This document shows, piece by piece, positions 25,854-33,544 of a stretch of 37,418 nt of DNA (positions are counted from its first letter, which is position 1; the number at the start of each line of letters is the position of its first letter). Below the pieces are notes generated by a model. It saw nothing but the letters and a program-made list of their open reading frames with translations, was not told where the DNA came from and did no database searches. The position numbers and the translations under genes are program-made. Source of the DNA: a virus; the IMG/VR virus record IMGVR_UViG_3300013103_000029, positions 1 to 37,418 of that record, one strand, 5' to 3'.

Positions 25854-26009
25854 TTATTTTACTTGAACTTTTCTTAGTCCAGCTGGTAAAACAGCTGGCA
25901 AAAGTTCAGGGTTATTGATTTTAATAGTCTCACTTGGTGACACTACGATTGTTTGTCCATTATATTTCACAGAAACTGGGTAATTTACTGTGGAAATTAT
26001 CTTAGTCAT
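25854..26009 (-). CDS. 51-residue small protein upstream of sheath
   Basis: An ATG at 26009 with AAGGAGATTTAT upstream opens a 51-codon frame ending at TAA 25854-25856. The product begins MTKIISTVNYPVSVKYNG and ends LPAGLRKVQVK. A 25-nt spacing to an ATTAAATA box and a 15-nt gap to the sheath start, which has its own AAGGAGG, support it as a real gene at the head of the sheath unit. Sequence resembles a short beta-hairpin protein with a Pro-rich C-terminus (PELLPAVLPAGL). I recognise no family. Such small ORFs before the sheath could encode a tail assembly or decoration peptide. Confidence 0.7.
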   Translation of the reverse strand: MTKIISTVNYPVSVKYNGQTIVVSPSETIKINNPELLPAVLPAGLRKVQVK

Positions 26010-26034
26010 ATAAATCTCCTTAATTGATTTTAAT

Positions 26035-26042
26035 TATTTAAT
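26035..26042 (-). promoter_or_regulatory. Candidate late promoter box ATTAAATA
   Basis: ATTAAATA in coding-strand sense lies in a 48-nt gap, 25 nt upstream of ATG 26009. It would drive the 51-residue gene, the sheath and both tube genes. Confidence 0.6.
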
Positions 26043-26057
26043 AAGCAAATAATTTAT

Positions 26058-26717
26058 TTATCCAGTAATTGTCTCTTCTTGTATTAAAGAAGGAGTTTCA
26101 ACTGGGTATTGCCATAATTTGTAATTTATTATCTCTATCACACTTGCTTGCTTCAATGGCATAATGACTGGGAAGTTTATATTAACTTGTAACCCAACTG
26201 CCATTACTGGTCCCAACTCATTCAGGTCTTCCTTCTCGAACGTTGTAGTTGTAGAAGGTTGTGCTGAAAGGTTGAAGATGCCATTCTCGCCATAATCTGC
26301 ATCAAACACTAGAAACTCACCAGTATTTACATAAAGGTGCTCTTCTATCTGCTCAGCTATGGCAATGTTGTTAGTAACTATCTTTATTTCGACATCTAAA
26401 GATGCCATTCTCATATTTGTTGTTGAGTTTGCTTGGTTAGCCGTACTTGGGTCTTCAAAGTTAGCCGTAATTTGCATTGGTCTATTATTCCAATTAGCTT
26501 CTTGTAGCGAACTTCTATTCCAAATAATAAACACCCAATCTTTTGGGACTTCACCCTCAGCAAATTCAAATATCCCTTCCCTAGTTACCCATTGAGATGC
26601 TCTCCCTCTAAAGTCAAGCGTCTCATCATAAATATATGTATCAAGGACTTCAAAATATTGAAGTGTTGTTTCTTTTAGATGGTCAAGTAATCCCATTATA
26701 GCAGATGATGTATTCAT
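26058..26717 (-). CDS. Tail completion/terminator candidate
   Basis: This 219-residue protein is the last of the neck cluster before the sheath unit. It contains an N-terminal helix, a strand-rich centre (MASLDVEIKIVTNNIAIAEQIEEHLYV) and a C-terminal FEKEDLNELGPVMAVGLQVNINFPVIMPLK region. That mix and its place are reminiscent of tail terminator or sheath-completion proteins (T4 gp15/gp3-like roles), but I see no decisive family motif. Start ATG 26717; the next gene upstream ends 9 nt away. Confidence 0.55.
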   Translation of the reverse strand: MNTSSAIMGLLDHLKETTLQYFEVLDTYIYDETLDFRGRASQWVTREGIFEFAEGEVPKDWVFIIWNRSSLQEANWNNRPMQITANFEDPSTANQANSTTNMRMASLDVEIKIVTNNIAIAEQIEEHLYVNTGEFLVFDADYGENGIFNLSAQPSTTTTFEKEDLNELGPVMAVGLQVNINFPVIMPLKQASVIEIINYKLWQYPVETPSLIQEETITG

Positions 26718-26726
26718 TAATTATCC

Positions 26727-27152
26727 TTAAGCAATAGGCACGATTGAATGGATACCGTATAGAGGGTCTCCATTAACTGCGTTTACTATCATTGAGTTTT
26801 GTGTTCTGAATCTTTTAATACCATCTTCAAAAAATACTTCTATCTTAGAGTTACGTGGTATCTCAAGGTTTTCACCGATTGTGTATATCTTACCCTCATC
26901 ATCATTGAATGAAGAATATCCCTCTAGTCCTAAGCCAGTCATTTCCTGAAGTCCATATATTCCAGTTACAAGAAACCTTCCGTCATCATCAGGAAATTTA
27001 TTGTACTCATATAGTTGTGAACTATCATTATATAATGCAGGTTTGGATATTGGGTGGTAGATATTACAAGGAAGTCCTTGTAAATATTGCATGTGCTTAA
27101 TAGCCATGTAGTTTCTTTTAGTGTTTTGTCTAAATGATATTTCCGTAATCAT
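26727..27152 (-). CDS. Neck / head-closure candidate
   Basis: This 141-residue, beta-rich protein has a conserved-looking C-terminus (FEDGIKRFRTQNSMIVNAVNGDPLYGIHSIVPIA) of the sort seen in small head-closure or neck proteins. No enzymatic residues are evident. It is tightly spaced in a run of four small genes between the capsid and sheath modules, which usually encode adaptor, stopper and tail-completion proteins. The function is inferred from position. Confidence 0.5.
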   Translation of the reverse strand: MITEISFRQNTKRNYMAIKHMQYLQGLPCNIYHPISKPALYNDSSQLYEYNKFPDDDGRFLVTGIYGLQEMTGLGLEGYSSFNDDEGKIYTIGENLEIPRNSKIEVFFEDGIKRFRTQNSMIVNAVNGDPLYGIHSIVPIA

Positions 27153-27160
27153 ACTATCCC

Positions 27161-27445
27161 CTATTCGCTATCAGCATAACCCTGAATATCCTGTAACCAT
27201 TTCACAAAATTGTCAAGGGTTTTGCGTCTAACTCTTATTGTAAAGAATGTCTTATTTAAAATCCATTCCCATTTGAAGTAGATCAATTGACCTGAAACAT
27301 TTACTTTCATATTTGTTTTAAAGGTTTTGAATATTACATCAACCAACCCTTCATTAATATGCGTACTATCTTCTTCGATCAGTTCAGGTTCTTCTTCACC
27401 TGACTCAAAATACTCTACAAAATCTAGACCTTTTTTATTTTCCAT
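27161..27445 (-). CDS. Small neck-region protein, unknown
   Basis: This 94-residue protein has an acidic N-terminal third (ESGEEEPELIEED), a short central segment and a basic, Trp-containing C-terminal half (FKWEWILNKTFFTIRVRRKTLDNFVKWLQDIQGY). It lies 8 nt and 10 nt from its neighbours in the neck cluster and is surely co-transcribed with them. I recognise no family. A role in head-tail joining is inference only. Confidence 0.5.
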   Translation of the reverse strand: MENKKGLDFVEYFESGEEEPELIEEDSTHINEGLVDVIFKTFKTNMKVNVSGQLIYFKWEWILNKTFFTIRVRRKTLDNFVKWLQDIQGYADSE

Positions 27446-27455
27446 TTACATTACC

Positions 27456-28037
27456 TTATAAAATTCCAAGATACCAATTATCTTGTTCAGTCTTTAACGA
27501 CTCAAGTGTCGTCTCCCACAATTCCTTACCGTCTGAATATATTTCAGCACCGTCATTCTCAAATGGTTGATCACCAAATGTAAATGCCTTCCTACTAGAA
27601 CCTACATACATCATATACAAACCAAGCAACATATCCATTAATTCAATATTACTCTCATCATAATCTTCTAATGTTCCCATCACTAAAGTTTCAGCTGTAT
27701 AGCTACCCGTGATTTCTGTTTTAAATCGACCGTTATCTTTATTGTATTCCCAGTTCCATGGTATGGCACCAGCTTCACCCGCAATTGCAGGTTCGAAAAA
27801 ATAAAGATTAACTATATTGAGGATTCTACGACCTGACGAATCAAGTTTAATAGTTGTCTCATAATGGTCAATATCTAGTTCTGTAAATGAGTATAGTGGA
27901 CGCCAGTTGGCATATGTAGCAAGGGCTCTTTTGGAAAGCCCTTCAAGTACCTCGTCTGTGACCTCTATATCATCAGCCCCAACGAAGTATTGTAAGGAGT
28001 TGATAAGGAGGTAGTCTTTTAGATTAGCTAAAGTCAT
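27456..28037 (-). CDS. Head-tail adaptor candidate
   Basis: This 193-residue, mostly helical protein includes LKDYLLINSLQYFVGADDIEVTDEVLEGLSKRALATYANWRPLYS at the N-terminus and a MDMLLGLYMMYVGSSRKAF helix near residue 140. It is the first of the small neck-region genes after the capsid-associated genes, the usual place for a portal-binding adaptor. No diagnostic motif was found, so the role is inferred from position and predicted helicity. AAGGAGG upstream of ATG 28037 is an excellent ribosome-binding site. Confidence 0.5.
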   Translation of the reverse strand: MTLANLKDYLLINSLQYFVGADDIEVTDEVLEGLSKRALATYANWRPLYSFTELDIDHYETTIKLDSSGRRILNIVNLYFFEPAIAGEAGAIPWNWEYNKDNGRFKTEITGSYTAETLVMGTLEDYDESNIELMDMLLGLYMMYVGSSRKAFTFGDQPFENDGAEIYSDGKELWETTLESLKTEQDNWYLGIL

Positions 28038-28057
28038 AATGACCTCCTTATGTTATG

Positions 28058-28867
28058 TTAGTCTATTAGACTCTCTAATAGTGATACTGAACCAGTCTTT
28101 CTTTCTACTGACTCTACGTTTCCACCGATAAGACCTTCAAGGAATGCTTCTTTTTGCTCTTTTTTAACAGCAACTTTTTCTTCACCATCTTCACCATCTT
28201 TACCGTCTTTGTCATCAGCGTCTTTGTCATCAGCGTCTTTGTCATCAGCTTCATCTTTCTTGTCAGCGTCTTTGTCAGCGTCTTTGTCACCATCTTTAGC
28301 TTTCTTCTTAGCGATTGCTGCTTTAAGTGCTGGTGGTAATTCACCTTCTTCAAGATCTTCTACGCCTTCAACAAGTGCATCGATTCCTGCTTCAACTCTT
28401 TCTGTAACCATAGCTTCAAGCTCTTCGTCAATTGCGTCCATCATTTCTTCATCAAGCATAGTAACACCGTCTTCTTTAAGCTTTTCAACAATTTTTGCTT
28501 CCATTGCTTCTTCAACTGACGCAATTTGACTTTCTTCAATCACAAGTGCACCGTCTTCTTTAAGCTTTTCAACAATTTTTGCTTCCATAGCTTCTTCAAC
28601 TGATTCAATTTCTGACTCAGATATCAATAGGTCACCATCTTCTTTAAGTGCTTCGATAACTTTAACTTTCATAGCTTCTTCAACAGAAACAATTTCTGAC
28701 TCAGCAATAACCGTATAACCAGCTTCTTTCACAAGTGCTACTGCAGAAGACTCATCGATCTCTACGTCACCCTTTACGACAGAATACCCGTCATTTTCTA
28801 AAAGCTCTTTTGCTTCACTTAGTTTAATTTTTGCTTCGTTTAAATTTCTTAAATCTTTAATTGCCAT
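28058..28867 (-). CDS. Acidic 28-residue-repeat protein with Asp/Lys-rich tail
   Basis: This 269-residue protein has tandem repeats of 28 residues at about 51-78, 79-106, 107-134 and 135-161. The core pattern is SEIxSVEEAMxxKIVExLKEDG, with a short hydrophobic strand in front. Residues 23-50 may be a degenerate first copy. A low-complexity acidic region (about 188-230, repeated DADDKD and DKDAD) follows, then a basic stretch and a C-terminal tail. Two repeats are nearly identical at the DNA level, with an 84-bp period. It lies in the cluster after the capsid gene and may be a capsid-associated or scaffold-like protein. No family was recognised. Confidence 0.7.
   Translation of the reverse strand: MAIKDLRNLNEAKIKLSEAKELLENDGYSVVKGDVEIDESSAVALVKEAGYTVIAESEIVSVEEAMKVKVIEALKEDGDLLISESEIESVEEAMEAKIVEKLKEDGALVIEESQIASVEEAMEAKIVEKLKEDGVTMLDEEMMDAIDEELEAMVTERVEAGIDALVEGVEDLEEGELPPALKAAIAKKKAKDGDKDADKDADKKDEADDKDADDKDADDKDGKDGEDGEEKVAVKKEQKEAFLEGLIGGNVESVERKTGSVSLLESLID
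28385..28717 (-). repeat. Four 28-residue (84-bp) tandem repeats
   Basis: These encode residues 51-161 of the acidic repeat protein. The best-conserved pair at the DNA level starts at 28465 and 28549, exactly 84 bp apart, and shares a long run including the codons for KIVEKLKEDG. The fourth copy is diverged and one residue shorter. Confidence 0.85.
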
Positions 28868-28868
28868 C

Positions 28869-29399
28869 TTATTCTCCTGATACTAATATTGCAGTGTCTG
28901 TAATTTCTATTACAAGCTCTGGGTTCAGTGCATCGATTGCTTCAGCAACTTCCGATTTGTTTGCACACTCTATTTTTAATCCGTCTTCGTGAATTTCAAT
29001 GTCTATCCCTTCTGCATCAATTGCTTCAGCAATAGCTACAAAATCAAGAACGTCTTTTTCACTTTCTTCAATACTTTCTCTCACACCTTCTTTACCTTTA
29101 GGTGTTGCAGTCACTTGGTATGCACCAGTTACTTTGAAACTATATTCTGCTCCAAATACGCTCATCAATAACATCATAAATGATTGACCACTGAATTCAG
29201 TTGTATCAATTACATAGCCGTTACCTTTAGCAGTAATATTTGGTTCTCTTTCATAAACCTTTACAAAGTTTACGATATCTGTAGGAATTACTTTTCCTTC
29301 ATCCATCTTATCTTTAACAAGAAGACCTTCTTCAGTCATAGTGACTTCAAGGTTCTCATTCGCTTCAAGGATGTTTGCTAGTTCTTCTAATTTTATCAT
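28869..29399 (-). CDS. Acidic protein with beta-alpha repeats, unknown
   Basis: This 176-residue acidic protein precedes the repeat protein with only a 1-nt gap. Three segments share a strand pattern: ENLEVTMTEEGLLVKD near the start, EGIDIEIHEDGLKIEC near residue 137 and PELVIEITDTAILVSG at the end. The latter two follow helical AIAEAIDA / VAEAIDAL segments. A middle region (SFMMLLMSVFGAEYSFKVTGAYQVTATPKGKEG) is more hydrophobic. I recognise no family. Its place between capsid and neck genes suggests a virion protein. Confidence 0.6.
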   Translation of the reverse strand: MIKLEELANILEANENLEVTMTEEGLLVKDKMDEGKVIPTDIVNFVKVYEREPNITAKGNGYVIDTTEFSGQSFMMLLMSVFGAEYSFKVTGAYQVTATPKGKEGVRESIEESEKDVLDFVAIAEAIDAEGIDIEIHEDGLKIECANKSEVAEAIDALNPELVIEITDTAILVSGE

Positions 29400-29410
29400 A
29401 CGAACTCCCC

Positions 29411-29788
29411 TTACTTTTCTTCAGTCTCAATCTTTACAGACTTCTTACGACCTCTTGCTGGTGCTTTCTTAGCTTCAACTTTCGGCTCCTCTTTCACTTC
29501 TTCTTTAATCTCTTTCTTTGCAACTTTTGGCTTAGATTCAGATTTAGGAGCTACTTTAGGTGCTTCTGTTTTTGCTTCAACTTTAGGTGCTTTTACTTCA
29601 CCTTCTTCCTTGAGAGTTAGTGTCATGTACGACGCTGGAAAAGTTACACTATGTCTTTCATTAATGAATACTTCAATATCAGTACCCTTTCTCAGTGTAT
29701 AAGGTTTTCCATCAACTCTAAACATTACCGAACCGTCGTTGTCTGTACTCGCAACGTACAACCCAGTCTTTCTAGTGGCTTTCTTCAT
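29411..29788 (-). CDS. Small protein with Lys/Glu/Ala/Pro-rich tail, unknown
   Basis: This 125-residue protein has an N-terminal ~60-residue beta-rich domain (SVMFRVDGKPYTLRKGTDIEVFINERHSVTF) and a disordered C-terminal tail of KVEAK, KEEVK and APKV motifs. It is the first gene after the capsid terminator and has its own ATTAAATA box 34 nt upstream. Small beta-domain proteins in this place may decorate the capsid or bind its vertices, but there is no recognisable family here. ATG 29788 has AAGGAG upstream. Confidence 0.55.
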   Translation of the reverse strand: MKKATRKTGLYVASTDNDGSVMFRVDGKPYTLRKGTDIEVFINERHSVTFPASYMTLTLKEEGEVKAPKVEAKTEAPKVAPKSESKPKVAKKEIKEEVKEEPKVEAKKAPARGRKKSVKIETEEK

Positions 29789-29822
29789 ATTAAAAATCTC
29801 CTTGTTTTGATTATTATACTTT

Positions 29823-29830
29823 TATTTAAT
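29823..29830 (-). promoter_or_regulatory. Candidate late promoter box ATTAAATA
   Basis: ATTAAATA in coding-strand sense lies 34 nt upstream of ATG 29788, just downstream of the capsid terminator. It would restart transcription for the seven decoration and neck genes. Confidence 0.6.
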
Positions 29831-29871
29831 TACTAAAAACATAAGAATAAAAACGCTGTTCTCTTTAACGC

Positions 29872-29899
29872 AAAAATCCCCGAGCCTAAGCCCGAGGAT
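29872..29899 (-). terminator. Intrinsic terminator after major capsid gene
   Basis: On the minus strand a 10-bp stem (ATCCTCGGGC with GCTCGGGGAT, two G-U pairs, loop TTAG) is followed directly by TTTTTG. It starts about 25 nt after the capsid stop codon. This is a textbook rho-independent terminator and the only convincing one in the window. Confidence 0.85.
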
Positions 29900-29924
29900 T
29901 ATTGTTTCTTCAAGTGATCGTTAC

Positions 29925-31319
29925 TTATGCAGTAACGATTGTGATCTTAGTGATCAATGTTGGAACTGGAGCCAACATACCAGCTTGAAGTGCCACACCT
30001 TTTTGAGACTTCAATGGGTTGTGATCAATACCGTCAGTCATATTCGTTACGAATAGTGGAAGGTAAGGAGCATATACCAAAGATGTATCAAACATAGATG
30101 TACCTTTTGAGATCATAAGAATCTCTTGATCAGGAACTACAGATGATCTAAGAACTGGCTTACCATCAAGTGTACCGAAGAAGTGAGTACCAAGTACTGC
30201 ATTCAAGTCACCAGCTGGTTTGAAACCAGGAAGAGTTCTAATAATTGCTGTTGCTTGGTGTCCTGCAACTAGAGCTGATGCTCCACCTGATCTACCAGCG
30301 TTGTTAAGAATCATTGATTCAGCGTATGCCAATGCATCAAAGAAAGTAAGCTTGTGCTCTGTGAATGAAATTCCTGCAGGTGCAGTTTTGTTCCAGTCAA
30401 TGTTTCCAGTTGCATTTACATATGCTTCCATAACTACGTTTGAAGCAACTTCAGTTGTAAGTTCTTGAGTCAAGTCCTTAGCCATTGTTTCTTCTACGTT
30501 AATTCCGAATCTTTTACCCAATGAGTAAGATTTGAATAGACCGATATCACTTCTTAGTGCATAAGTACGTGCTCTAATTGGTAGTGAGTCGAATTCACTT
30601 CTAATAGTAGGGATTTCTGTAAGTGCTTCAAAGTTTGTTGCATAGTTTACAGTTACGTCTGAACCAGCTTCTGGAGCTACAAGGAATGTTGCTGAGAACG
30701 CACCTGATTCATAATTGATAACACCTGAACCACCAACACCAATCAAGTTACCTTGACCATCATCGATAAGTTTCTTTTGCTCACCACCAACAGTAGCGTA
30801 AACTTCAACTTCTCTCTTACGAACTGGCATATATACCACTGTTCCTGAGAATGTCAATGTAGCGTCATCACCAGCACCGATAACTTCACCTTTAATGTCT
30901 TCACCAGCATAGTTTGTAGTTCTCTTAACACGACCATGAATTGGGTCTACCAATACGTCGTTATCAACAACACCACCTCTAGTTGTTTCAGCGATAACAT
31001 TCTTGAAGTAGATTGTACCTTGTTGCTCTTGCAACGGCTGAATAGATGCGATCAAAGGAATTGGAGACTGTGCTGTAGATGCAGTAATAACATCAAGTGC
31101 AATGTTTGGAAGAACACCAAGGTCACCGTAACCACCATTAGCTTCTGAGAATGCTTGGAAGTTTTCATACTGCTCTAGTTGAGTACCTAGTGCAAAAAGA
31201 TCTTCGTTTGTAACACCTCTTGTTTTAGCTACTGTCGACTTGTTTTCAAAGAAAGTCATGTAGTCTGAGTATTTGTCGAAAAATTGTTCAACTTTTTCGT
31301 GTAATTTAATTTGTTCCAC
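29925..31319 (-). CDS. Major capsid protein, T4 gp23-like
   Basis: This 464-residue protein forms the head shell with the HK97 fold. Family signs are PIPLIASIQPLQEQQGTIYF near residue 90 (gp23 has an equivalent VQPM...G.IYA block) and the C-terminal SKGTSMFDTSLVYAPYLPLFVT followed by QKGVALQAGM. The middle (about 145-235) has a beta-rich part with GVINYESGAFSATFLVAPEAGSDVTVNY, likely in the extended-loop or an inserted subdomain. The start is GTG 31319 with AGGAGGATATAAAC upstream. The gene is flanked by its own ATTAAATA box 104 nt upstream and a strong terminator, so it appears to be a one-gene unit. It is shorter than T4 gp23 (521 residues). Confidence 0.93.
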   Translation of the reverse strand: MEQIKLHEKVEQFFDKYSDYMTFFENKSTVAKTRGVTNEDLFALGTQLEQYENFQAFSEANGGYGDLGVLPNIALDVITASTAQSPIPLIASIQPLQEQQGTIYFKNVIAETTRGGVVDNDVLVDPIHGRVKRTTNYAGEDIKGEVIGAGDDATLTFSGTVVYMPVRKREVEVYATVGGEQKKLIDDGQGNLIGVGGSGVINYESGAFSATFLVAPEAGSDVTVNYATNFEALTEIPTIRSEFDSLPIRARTYALRSDIGLFKSYSLGKRFGINVEETMAKDLTQELTTEVASNVVMEAYVNATGNIDWNKTAPAGISFTEHKLTFFDALAYAESMILNNAGRSGGASALVAGHQATAIIRTLPGFKPAGDLNAVLGTHFFGTLDGKPVLRSSVVPDQEILMISKGTSMFDTSLVYAPYLPLFVTNMTDGIDHNPLKSQKGVALQAGMLAPVPTLITKITIVTA

Positions 31320-31325
31320 GTTTAT

Positions 31326-31339
31326 ATCCTCCTAAGGAT
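31326..31339 (-). promoter_or_regulatory. Small hairpin over the capsid ribosome-binding site
   Basis: ATCCT and AGGAT form a 5-bp stem with loop TAGG, placing part of the TAGGAGG Shine-Dalgarno sequence in the hairpin, 6 nt from the GTG start. The stem is short and could be coincidental. Confidence 0.3.
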
Positions 31340-31423
31340 TAATTTGTTTTTTGTTTAAATTTGCATTTGTCGGAGGGCATTTTGTGCTACCGAATCAGAC
31401 TCAACAATCTTTTAACTTACAGT

Positions 31424-31431
31424 TATTTAAT
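31424..31431 (-). promoter_or_regulatory. Candidate late promoter box ATTAAATA of the capsid gene
   Basis: ATTAAATA in coding-strand sense lies in the 170-nt gap between protease-scaffold and capsid genes, 104 nt upstream of the GTG start. It is the longest box-to-start distance in the window and gives the capsid mRNA a leader of about 95 nt. Apart from this box and the ribosome-binding site region, I see nothing else in the gap. Confidence 0.6.
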
Positions 31432-31489
31432 AACGTAACTTAAGAGAACTTTAAAATTCCCTTAAATTTTCTTTAAACCTCTAAAATCT

Positions 31490-33529
31490 TTATCTAGTCA
31501 AACCCTCAAGGAATTTAGATTTAGACTCTGAGTGTCTTGATGAAGGTTTGTATTCAGGAATATCAGGGATGACTGCTGACGCAGACTCACGCTTAATGAT
31601 CTTTTCTTCCTTTTGAAGATTAGCCACTAAGTCCTTTTCATTTTTATATGTTTCCATAAGCTTCTTAACTTCTGGCAACTCTACCTTATATACATTCGAA
31701 TAATACTTAGCTTTAGTCTCAAGCATTGCTTCCCTATATTCAGATGAAAGTTGTACAGCCTTGACTTTGTCTTTCTTGTACCCTTCTACCTTATTTTCCA
31801 ATTCTTCATATAACCCAGTAACTTCATCATATTCCTTTTTCTTGTCTTCAAGTATTTCACGGAACAACTCTTTATCCTTCTCTTCCTTCTCATCGATTGA
31901 GTCATTGAGTTTATTGAAGTCTTCAGATATATAATTGAATTTGTCTTCGAGTTCTTTATACTCACGTTGTGCTTCATCGAGCTTTTCTTCAATAGAAATA
32001 CGCTTATTAACTTCAGACTCAAGCTCTTCACTTAATTCTTCAGCGTGTTTCTTTTCTTTGATAATAGTCTCATGAATATCTTCAGGTACTTTATACTCGA
32101 TCTTTGTTTCAGTAACCTTCTCAATCTTAGGAGCTTTGGTCATTTCTTCATCAAGCTTCTTAGTAAGGAATTTAGTCGCTTCTTTCATTTGAAGTAATTG
32201 ACCCTTAAGTTCACGGATAGCATCTTCATCCTGAACCTTAGTTATCTTTTCCATTATAACGATTTCAGGCTTCATAAGAGTCATGACATAGTCAACAAAT
32301 GATTCTCCTGCTGCTTTTACTTCAGTTGAGTCATCTTCAGTGTCTTTTCCCTTTGGTTTATCATCTTCACGCTCTTCAGCATTTTTTCCTTCTTTGTCTT
32401 CTTTCTCATTATCGTCACCGTCATCATTCATTTTACTAGCAAGTTCTTTAATACGCTCACATGTACCAGTGATAGATTCTTCAACATCTTTCTCTTTAAG
32501 GATTTCATCACAAATCTTATCAAGCTCTTCCATATCTGAAGTAGTGAGTTTTGAATCTTTGTCTAGGAATTCAATAAGTTGGTCATAATACTTTTCATAT
32601 TCAACATTATAACGAACCAACTTAGTAAGCAACTCAACATATGATACATAGTTCATCATAAGTTTTGCTGATACCATCATATCGTCGTCTGCAGTTTCTT
32701 CATCAACCTTATCAATCAATATGTTGTTTTCATTCACCACGTTTTCTAACATAGTAATTACGTCTTCCTTACTTAACTCCTCTAATAAATCTCTATCAAT
32801 ATTCACATTATCCCCTTTTACCTCGGATTCTCCAGGTATTTCATTTTTATTAATCATATCATCAATCACCTCATTCTGTGAGGGGAACTTTAGTCCACAA
32901 ATTCCATCTATACAGTCAACTGGGTGATCAATAGCTTTTTCTTGTAAAGCCAAAAAGTCTTCTTGTAGTGCTTCCATAAGCTTTGGTTTGGTCTCTAGGA
33001 ATCCTGGTTGGATAACAAAGTCAATACTTTCGATGACAAAGTTTTTCTCATCTAACACTTTATATTTCTTTCCATTCTTACTCTTGGTCTCATTACTGAA
33101 ACCACCAAACGCTCTAGTTGATACATACATGTCCGAACCTGAACGTAAAATAGTATTGAGGATTCTACCTGACTCAGTATCGAGTATTTCATAGTCAGCC
33201 ATACCTTCGCCAGTCTTTTCATCAATATAGATTTTAGTGACCTTGTGAGATACACGTCCTGATTCAAGTAATTCATCTAAGCTGTAATCTTTTGGGTGAC
33301 CAATACAACCGAACATAAGCCCTCTACTAAGAGCTTCTTTTGTATCAGCGTTCTTTAGTGCATTTTCCCAAAGCTTCTTAGGATAGAATCTACCGTTTCT
33401 AGAGTACCCGTCTAAGAAGAACGATGGTCCTGAAACCTTAGCCAGAACCCCTTCTTGAAGTTTCGAAGCACTAGCTTCTGTTATGACTAATCCCTTTACG
33501 TCGTGATTTTCATATAAATAGTTTTTCAT
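31490..33529 (-). CDS. Prohead protease fused to coiled-coil scaffold-like region
   Basis: This 679-residue protein has an N-terminal prohead serine protease domain (about residues 25-185). It carries NGRFYPKKLW, GCIGHPKDYS with candidate catalytic His78, MYVSTRAFG with candidate Ser137 and IESIDFVIQPGF, as in the gp21-like families. Residues ~240-679 are highly charged and coiled-coil-like (KEDKEGKNAEEREDDK; long Glu/Lys helices), typical of scaffold or prohead-core proteins that the protease later degrades. A GTG at 32806 in the same frame is preceded by AAAAGGGGATAAT and could start the scaffold part separately (438 residues). The main start ATG 33529 has TAGGAC upstream, a weak site, and an ATTAAATA box 26 nt upstream. 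Confidence 0.88.
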   Translation of the reverse strand: MKNYLYENHDVKGLVITEASASKLQEGVLAKVSGPSFFLDGYSRNGRFYPKKLWENALKNADTKEALSRGLMFGCIGHPKDYSLDELLESGRVSHKVTKIYIDEKTGEGMADYEILDTESGRILNTILRSGSDMYVSTRAFGGFSNETKSKNGKKYKVLDEKNFVIESIDFVIQPGFLETKPKLMEALQEDFLALQEKAIDHPVDCIDGICGLKFPSQNEVIDDMINKNEIPGESEVKGDNVNIDRDLLEELSKEDVITMLENVVNENNILIDKVDEETADDDMMVSAKLMMNYVSYVELLTKLVRYNVEYEKYYDQLIEFLDKDSKLTTSDMEELDKICDEILKEKDVEESITGTCERIKELASKMNDDGDDNEKEDKEGKNAEEREDDKPKGKDTEDDSTEVKAAGESFVDYVMTLMKPEIVIMEKITKVQDEDAIRELKGQLLQMKEATKFLTKKLDEEMTKAPKIEKVTETKIEYKVPEDIHETIIKEKKHAEELSEELESEVNKRISIEEKLDEAQREYKELEDKFNYISEDFNKLNDSIDEKEEKDKELFREILEDKKKEYDEVTGLYEELENKVEGYKKDKVKAVQLSSEYREAMLETKAKYYSNVYKVELPEVKKLMETYKNEKDLVANLQKEEKIIKRESASAVIPDIPEYKPSSRHSESKSKFLEGLTR
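32804..32817 (-). promoter_or_regulatory. Candidate internal ribosome-binding site and GTG start for a scaffold product
   Basis: The coding-strand sequence AAGGGGATAATGTG places a Shine-Dalgarno-like AGGGG five bases before a GTG that encodes residue 242 of the 679-residue protein, at the protease/coiled-coil boundary. Initiation here would make a 438-residue scaffold without protease. Confidence 0.45.
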
Positions 33530-33544
33530 ATATAGTCCTATTAG

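Noticed and set aside
27252-27259. TATTTAAA near-match to the box inside the 94-residue gene
   Set aside because: It is a one-mismatch copy within coding sequence and is not placed upstream of a start codon.
28209-28529. Plus-strand Ser/Ala-rich 106-codon frame
   Set aside because: It is antisense to the acidic 28-residue-repeat protein, and its repeats only mirror those of the sense gene.
28465-28632. Regular 84-bp direct repeats considered as a CRISPR array
   Set aside because: The repeats are contiguous, in frame and protein-coding, with no unique spacers and no palindromic repeat structure.
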